A stretch of DNA of 64,000 bases from Dyadobacter jejuensis (GTDB taxonomy: Bacteria > Bacteroidota > Bacteroidia > Cytophagales > Spirosomataceae). Shown here piece by piece: positions 59,912 through 64,000 of this stretch. The stretch covers positions 39,178 through 103,177 of the forward strand of contig NZ_QGDT01000017.1 of NCBI RefSeq assembly GCF_003149085.1. Direction: 5' to 3'. Numbering within the stretch: the first letter of the stretch is position 1; each line of letters starts with the position of its first letter. A program made the position numbers and the translations under genes. Below the pieces are notes generated by a model. It saw only the letters and a list, made by a program, of their open reading frames with translations, was not told the origin of the DNA and searched no databases.

Positions 59912-60383
59912 GCGTTAGGTAATAGGCGGTAGGTTAAAGGCGGCCGTCGTGCGGTTAAATGGGGCGGCCGTGCGGTTAAAGTTCTTGCGCGTAAAACGGA
60001 TGGTTGACCATCTCATAAGCAAGAAAACAAATAGTTATTTAGAAAATGTAACTGCTGTAAAATCGGTAATCTGCCTTGGGTAGGGGTATTCGACCAGTGT
60101 AGACCGCCAAATTTTTACATCGGCAATAGCCAAAATACCTTTTTCCCGTCTCGCTAATGGGTTGTTTTTGGGATTTAATGCTCTATTTACAAATAATGAG
60201 CCAAAAGCTTCATAAAACTAAGCCACAAAAAAAGAGGTAGGATCATTCAGAACCTAAAACCTGTATATAAATAAAAACCTAAAACTGAAAACCGAATATG
60301 GATAACTCGTAAATAGTGGATTAATACCCGCAACCTTTAACCGCGAGTCGGTCGCATACAACCTAAAATTTACAACCTAATAC
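59912..60383. other. Non-coding block with degenerate direct and inverted repeats
   Basis: The 472 bp between the ABC exporter and the thioredoxin-like gene hold no credible gene. The left end is a degenerate TTAGG-type tandem (about 59900-59938), overlapping the exporter stop. Two copies of GGCGGCCGT..GCGGTTAAA lie at 59939-59959 and 59963-59980. The right end carries the reverse-complement sense: AACCTTTAACCGC (60332-60344) and AACCTAAAATTTACAACC up to about 60383. AACCTAAAAC also recurs near 60250-60285. Confidence 0.6.
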
Positions 60384-61727
60384 CTACTTCATCCAACTCA
60401 AAAGCTCTTGAGTGGTGGTTATTTTTTTAACGATATAACCATTGCCATTCAAAACATACATGGTGGGTGTACCAATTACTGCAAAGTTTTTAAAATTGAC
60501 TCCGTCAAAGCCTTCTAAATCACAAAACCTTTCTGTCCACGGAAATTGGTTAGCCGTGTTTTTGTAAATCTGTTCGTCAGTATCGGCAGAGATGGATATA
60601 ATTTTAAGTCCTTTAGCTTCTAAATCGTTATAATTTTTCAAAAGGCTTTCAATGGTCTGTTCACAAGGGCCGCAACCGGATTGGTAGAAAAGCAATAAGG
60701 TGTATTTGGACTTTACACTGGAATAGTGGCTATCCTTATTTCTTTCCAAGGCTACGTTTTTGGTAATTACGAGGGCAGGTGCTTTTCCTGTGAGGTCTTG
60801 CTGATAGAGATTCAAAACCCCATCATAGTTCAGCAATCGTTTGGAATTTTTAATTTCGGGTACCAAGCCAAACAAGACATCGTCTTTGCCGACAGCGGTA
60901 AGTTCTCTGGTTAAGTTGGTTACAAAATCGGTATATATCTTATCGTTTGGCAAACGTTTTAAGATGGTTTGGGCATCTTTAAATAATTGTTCATCGTTTT
61001 TTAATACTGCAGCGTTCAATTGCACCCAAGCATTGATAATTCCGCCCCAATGGTGAGATGTGTATAGTGCAGCAAAATCTAAATCATTCACAATAAAATT
61101 ATTGATGTTCTTGGCTTTTTCTATTTCGTCCAAAGTGATGATTGATCCAATTCCCATTGTTGCATTCACGATCTGTCTAAACTTGGCTGCATAAAGTGGT
61201 GATTGGGCTAGATCTTTACTCAAAGCCACATATTGTGTTTTTATACTGCTGTATTCCTTATCGGCTGCGATGTGCAACTGATTGTTTTTATCATAAGCCC
61301 TAAGCGTGGCTAGCATGGCATCATGTTTTTGAAACAAGACTGCTTGTTTTTGATAATTGGCGAGGAGAAACACATTTTCGGGAGTGTTTTTATAGATAAT
61401 ATTCTCTGTGCTGGGTACAGAATCTAAACAAGTAACCGAGAAGTTTTCTTTATTGATTATAAAATCTAAGCCACCGCCTGTTTGGCTATTGGTCAATAGC
61501 CATTGTGCCATTCCTGTGTAGCCTTTGTGTTCCTCGGGAACTACCAATTGTACCTTGCCGTCCTTAGGAATAGTCCCTTTTTGTAGGGTTATGGTATGGT
61601 CGCCTTGGAAAATGGTAAATTCATAGGTTTTATGGGCAAAAGCAGGAAATTCTATCTGAATATTTTGTGCCAATGCCATTGGGCTAAAAAATACCATGAG
61701 GAAAAGAGAGAGGATTGTTTTTTTCAT
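60384..61727 (-). CDS. Thioredoxin-fold protein, TlpA/AhpC-like, exported
   Basis: The 447-residue protein has a signal peptide (about 1-20, MALA|QN) and a C-terminal thioredoxin-like domain (about 325-447) with active site CGPC in LFYQSGCGPCEQT and cis-proline region IGTPTMYVLN. The first 300 residues read as a carboxypeptidase-regulatory- or DUF4369-like domain and helices, as in Bacteroidota TlpA proteins. It should reduce or isomerise disulfides in the periplasm. The DNA is AT-richer than most of the window. Confidence 0.88.
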   Translation of the reverse strand: MKKTILSLFLMVFFSPMALAQNIQIEFPAFAHKTYEFTIFQGDHTITLQKGTIPKDGKVQLVVPEEHKGYTGMAQWLLTNSQTGGGLDFIINKENFSVTCLDSVPSTENIIYKNTPENVFLLANYQKQAVLFQKHDAMLATLRAYDKNNQLHIAADKEYSSIKTQYVALSKDLAQSPLYAAKFRQIVNATMGIGSIITLDEIEKAKNINNFIVNDLDFAALYTSHHWGGIINAWVQLNAAVLKNDEQLFKDAQTILKRLPNDKIYTDFVTNLTRELTAVGKDDVLFGLVPEIKNSKRLLNYDGVLNLYQQDLTGKAPALVITKNVALERNKDSHYSSVKSKYTLLLFYQSGCGPCEQTIESLLKNYNDLEAKGLKIISISADTDEQIYKNTANQFPWTERFCDLEGFDGVNFKNFAVIGTPTMYVLNGNGYIVKKITTTQELLSWMK

Positions 61728-61757
61728 TTTAGGTTGAAATGCTATTAATAATAAAAA

Positions 61758-61793
61758 AAACCGCCACCAATGTTTCCATTTCTGTGGCAGTTT
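61758..61793 (-). terminator. Terminator of the FISUMP gene
   Basis: The arms AAACCGCCAC (61758-61767) and GTGGCAGTTT (61784-61793) pair with one wobble on the minus strand, followed by TTTTTTATTATT. It lies 43 bp past the gene end. Confidence 0.78.
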
Positions 61794-61836
61794 GTATGAT
61801 GATTTATGTAAGAATCACATAAATTGCCTGAAGGAT

Positions 61837-63144
61837 TTATTCCGCTACGCAACGGATATTTCCCCCTATAACTTTAGTACCAGTAACTCCAGCAATTGAG
61901 CTTAGATTATAAACTTGAAGTAAATACGAACCTAATTCAGAGCTACTTCCTGATTCCCAATATAGACCAAAAGTTCCACGACCGGATAAGGCACCATCGT
62001 TATTATCACGATAACCACCCACTATAAAAGATACATTTTTTGAAGAAGCATTATGACCATGATGAACAATTGCACTATAATTAGTATTAGATTCTACAAA
62101 AGATCCTGTTTGAGTTCTGAAACTATTTCTAAGAAAATTCTGGATTACATCACGGGAGGGCACTCTATAGCCAGAAGGGCATGGATCGGTAGCTGTTTTT
62201 ATATCATCTTGCCAGGCATCTGTAGCAGGAACAGTTGTATTCCAACCTGAAATTGCTGCAGCGGATGTTGTTCCTGTTGCCACTACTGCACTTCTACCCC
62301 ACTGATAATAATTTCCTATTAAACCCTGAACTGGTACATTTGGATCTAATGAAGTCGTTGCACCTAAATTATGACACATAAACTCAAGTTTTGTTAAATT
62401 ATCCAATAGACCATCACATTTCATACAATCCATAACTTCGATAGGTAGTGTTATTTGTTTGTCGGTTCCACCTCCGTTAGACGCATCATTATAGGTTACT
62501 ATCAAGGAGGCTTTAAGTGTTGTTGCTTTGGTTGTTCCTGCCGCTAATGTATTTAAGTTCGGATTGTAATTTACAGTTGCAATTACTGGGGTACTGATGT
62601 TTTGCACTAATCTGTCACCACTTACACTATTGATCACCATGCCGTTATTATTAATAAAAGTAAATCGCACATTACTTACTAAACCAGTTGGCGTGAAAGT
62701 GTATTGTTGAGTATTGACTGATGCCAAGGTAAAATCGCTTTTATTAGGCGTTCTAGCACTTGAAACCCCACAACTGGCATTAAAATTACCTTGTGCAACA
62801 TCAAATGTTGATCTACCGGTAAAGGATTTAGTAGTAGGATGACCACCAGTTTTATCACTAGGTCCACCAGAGATAACGCCTCCAGAAGTCGCAAAACAAG
62901 GACTCCAAGTTCCATCTTGGTAAGCTCTAACGCATTGACTTGAGATGTCATAAATAATCATCCCATCCACTGGTGTGGCAATGGCAGTGGTATTGGCTAC
63001 TCTTGTAACGAGTAATGCTTTGTTGGTACTTTCCAGTTCCAGTATACTGGAGGCTCCTATGGTTGTAGGATTATCTCCAATTTTTACTTGAGCGAAACCC
63101 AGGCTGCTCAAAAAGATGAAAGCTAGTAAAAGAATATTTTTCAT
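61837..63144 (-). CDS. FISUMP-domain surface protein
   Basis: The 435-residue exported protein has a signal peptide (about 1-18, LGFA|QVKIG). The N-terminal region (about 25-85) resembles collar-like beta repeats in Bacteroidota adhesins (GDNPTTIGASSILELESTN), the middle (about 110-240) is Ig-like with few recognisable features, and the C-terminal 190 residues are a Fibrobacter succinogenes major paralogous domain (LEFMCHNLGA, YYQWGR, DPCPSGYRVPSRDV, GGNIRCVAE). The domain is lectin-like; function is unproven. The base composition is AT-rich. Confidence 0.82.
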   Translation of the reverse strand: MKNILLLAFIFLSSLGFAQVKIGDNPTTIGASSILELESTNKALLVTRVANTTAIATPVDGMIIYDISSQCVRAYQDGTWSPCFATSGGVISGGPSDKTGGHPTTKSFTGRSTFDVAQGNFNASCGVSSARTPNKSDFTLASVNTQQYTFTPTGLVSNVRFTFINNNGMVINSVSGDRLVQNISTPVIATVNYNPNLNTLAAGTTKATTLKASLIVTYNDASNGGGTDKQITLPIEVMDCMKCDGLLDNLTKLEFMCHNLGATTSLDPNVPVQGLIGNYYQWGRSAVVATGTTSAAAISGWNTTVPATDAWQDDIKTATDPCPSGYRVPSRDVIQNFLRNSFRTQTGSFVESNTNYSAIVHHGHNASSKNVSFIVGGYRDNNDGALSGRGTFGLYWESGSSSELGSYLLQVYNLSSIAGVTGTKVIGGNIRCVAE

Positions 63145-63218
63145 GTTTTTTATTGTTTTGATTGAATGGTTTGAGTAATAGTTGGTATAGAGAAAATTTG
63201 TTTTTGGTTTTTGTGCAT

Positions 63219-64000
63219 TTAGCGTTTCACGAGCTTTTGAGTGCTGCTAATTGTCTTTCCGTTGGCGTCGCGTAGTCTTACGAAATAGATGCCACTACTG
63301 AGTGCTGCCGCGCCAAAGCTGGTGGTTCCTGGTCCATCTATCTGTAGGCTTTGGCCTATCAGCTGCTGTCCTAAAAGATTGATGACCGAAAGCTGTGCAT
63401 TTCCTTTGTATTGGGTCACATAATCGACCTTCACCAGTTGGTGTGCACCTGTGAGGGGGTTGGGGTAAACGCTAATGGTAGCGTCGGGCTCTCCACAGGT
63501 GGTGGTTAAGCTTTGCAGGGTGCTGTAGGCAAAGGTGTTATCCTGATCTACCATTTTAAGGCGGTAATAGCTCGTTCCCAGAGGCTGGGTGGTGCTATAG
63601 GTATAGGTATTTCCGCTGCCTTCTATCTGAGAGGAACGTACCTGATCAAGCTTGGTGAAATGCAGGGCGTCTTGGCTCTGTTCTACCTCAAAATGGTGTA
63701 GGTTAATCTCCCCGGTGGTTTCCCAGGCCAGAGTTACCTTACAGTCGGTTACGGAGGCTGTAAAGCTGATAAGCTCCACGGGTAGGGGAGTTTCTATAGT
63801 CCCAATACCCAGGGCGGTTATGCCGTTGGGTACGGTTCCGGAAAGTTGGCTGTCTTCCGTGTTGGCTGCTGCTGAGGGGGCCCCACTCAAATCGACCCAT
63901 GCACTGCCATTCCATCCCACCAGCCGTAGGTTACTGGCTGTGGCAAAGGTAGTCATGTCGGGGATGGATACGGCTACGGCGACACTGGCCTCTGCCCCTG
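63219..64000 (-). CDS. T9SS-secreted protein, 5' end cut by window edge
   Basis: The frame is open to the right edge, so only the last 260 or so residues are seen. The visible part has a fibronectin-type III-like domain (about PLPVELISFTASVTDCKVTLAWETTGEINLHHFEVEQS to YYRLKMVDQDNTFAYS) and a C-terminal T9SS sorting domain (ISVYPNPLTG to TQKLVKR). It should be secreted across the outer membrane by the Por system. The active domain lies outside the window. Confidence 0.88.
   Translation of the reverse strand, partial: GAEASVAVAVSIPDMTTFATASNLRLVGWNGSAWVDLSGAPSAAANTEDSQLSGTVPNGITALGIGTIETPLPVELISFTASVTDCKVTLAWETTGEINLHHFEVEQSQDALHFTKLDQVRSSQIEGSGNTYTYSTTQPLGTSYYRLKMVDQDNTFAYSTLQSLTTTCGEPDATISVYPNPLTGAHQLVKVDYVTQYKGNAQLSVINLLGQQLIGQSLQIDGPGTTSFGAAALSSGIYFVRLRDANGKTISSTQKLVKR

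Noticed and set aside
59900..59938. TTAGG-like tandem resembling telomere repeats
   Set aside because: The units are irregular and lie inside a chromosome between genes, so a telomere reading makes no sense.
1..64000. CRISPR arrays, rRNA, tRNA, transposases, integrases, prophage
   Set aside because: No regular short repeats with unique spacers, no RNA gene signature and no mobile-element protein was recognised by eye; a tRNA or covariance-model scan would be decisive.

Overview
The window reads as chromosomal DNA of a free-living member of the Bacteroidota, most likely class Cytophagia. The lineage is an inference from gene content. Supporting signs are proteins ending in type IX secretion (T9SS, Por) sorting domains, a TonB receptor paired with a DUF4249 lipoprotein, a Fibrobacter-major-domain (FISUMP) surface protein, many LSSC/LAGC-type lipoproteins, A-rich leaders instead of Shine-Dalgarno sequences, and several TAnnTTTG promoter boxes. 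I recognise no rRNA, tRNA, CRISPR array, transposase, integrase or phage gene. About 63 protein genes fill nearly all of the DNA.

Layout. 0-9 kb: an amidohydrolase cut by the left edge, ispF, a metallo-beta-lactamase-fold hydrolase with a HAD phosphatase, an NlpC/P60 lipoprotein, an FAH-family hydrolase, an M23 envelope peptidase, a peroxiredoxin, and a transketolase split into two genes. 9-16 kb: an ECF sigma operon, a SulP transporter with a beta-carbonic anhydrase, a bifunctional hisB followed by an unlisted 34-residue membrane ORF and a terminator, and ribE. 16-23 kb: a PASTA protein overlapping a T9SS cargo protein, a rhodanese, folB, a DivIVA-domain protein, a WD40 protein, a phosphopantetheinyl transferase and a SirB1-like protein. 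23-30 kb: galE-rfbB-rfbA, an O-methyltransferase, a LysM lytic transglycosylase, DUF3109 and an alkyltransferase-like DNA repair protein. 30-42 kb: an NTF2-like lipoprotein, a sodium symporter, clpS-recR-SOD, threonine aldolase, an M49 peptidase, two small conserved proteins, and the DUF4249/TonB pair.

42-50 kb: a Tat-type PhoD phosphatase, an SMP-30 lactonase, a Tat-type Gfo/Idh oxidoreductase, an mhqO/mhqD-like quinone-detoxification pair behind a 37-bp near-perfect palindrome, a composite intergenic repeat, and two tandem small secreted paralogues with a duplicated promoter/operator block. 50-57 kb: a one-strand catabolic locus (MFS permease, SDR, Gfo/Idh oxidoreductase, TIM-barrel isomerase, GH88 hydrolase, AraC regulator) that looks like a self-contained sugar or uronide pathway of unknown substrate. 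57-64 kb: DUF4126, an ABC exporter with a GTG start, a 472-bp non-coding block with inverted repeats, then an AT-richer pair (thioredoxin-like and FISUMP proteins) and a T9SS protein cut by the right edge.

The most original leads are the palindrome before the mhqO-like gene, the duplicated promoter block of the paralogue pair, the uncharacterised catabolic locus, the composite repeat at 48.9-49.2 kb, and the 34-residue membrane ORF. None of them amounts to a demonstrated new system from sequence alone.
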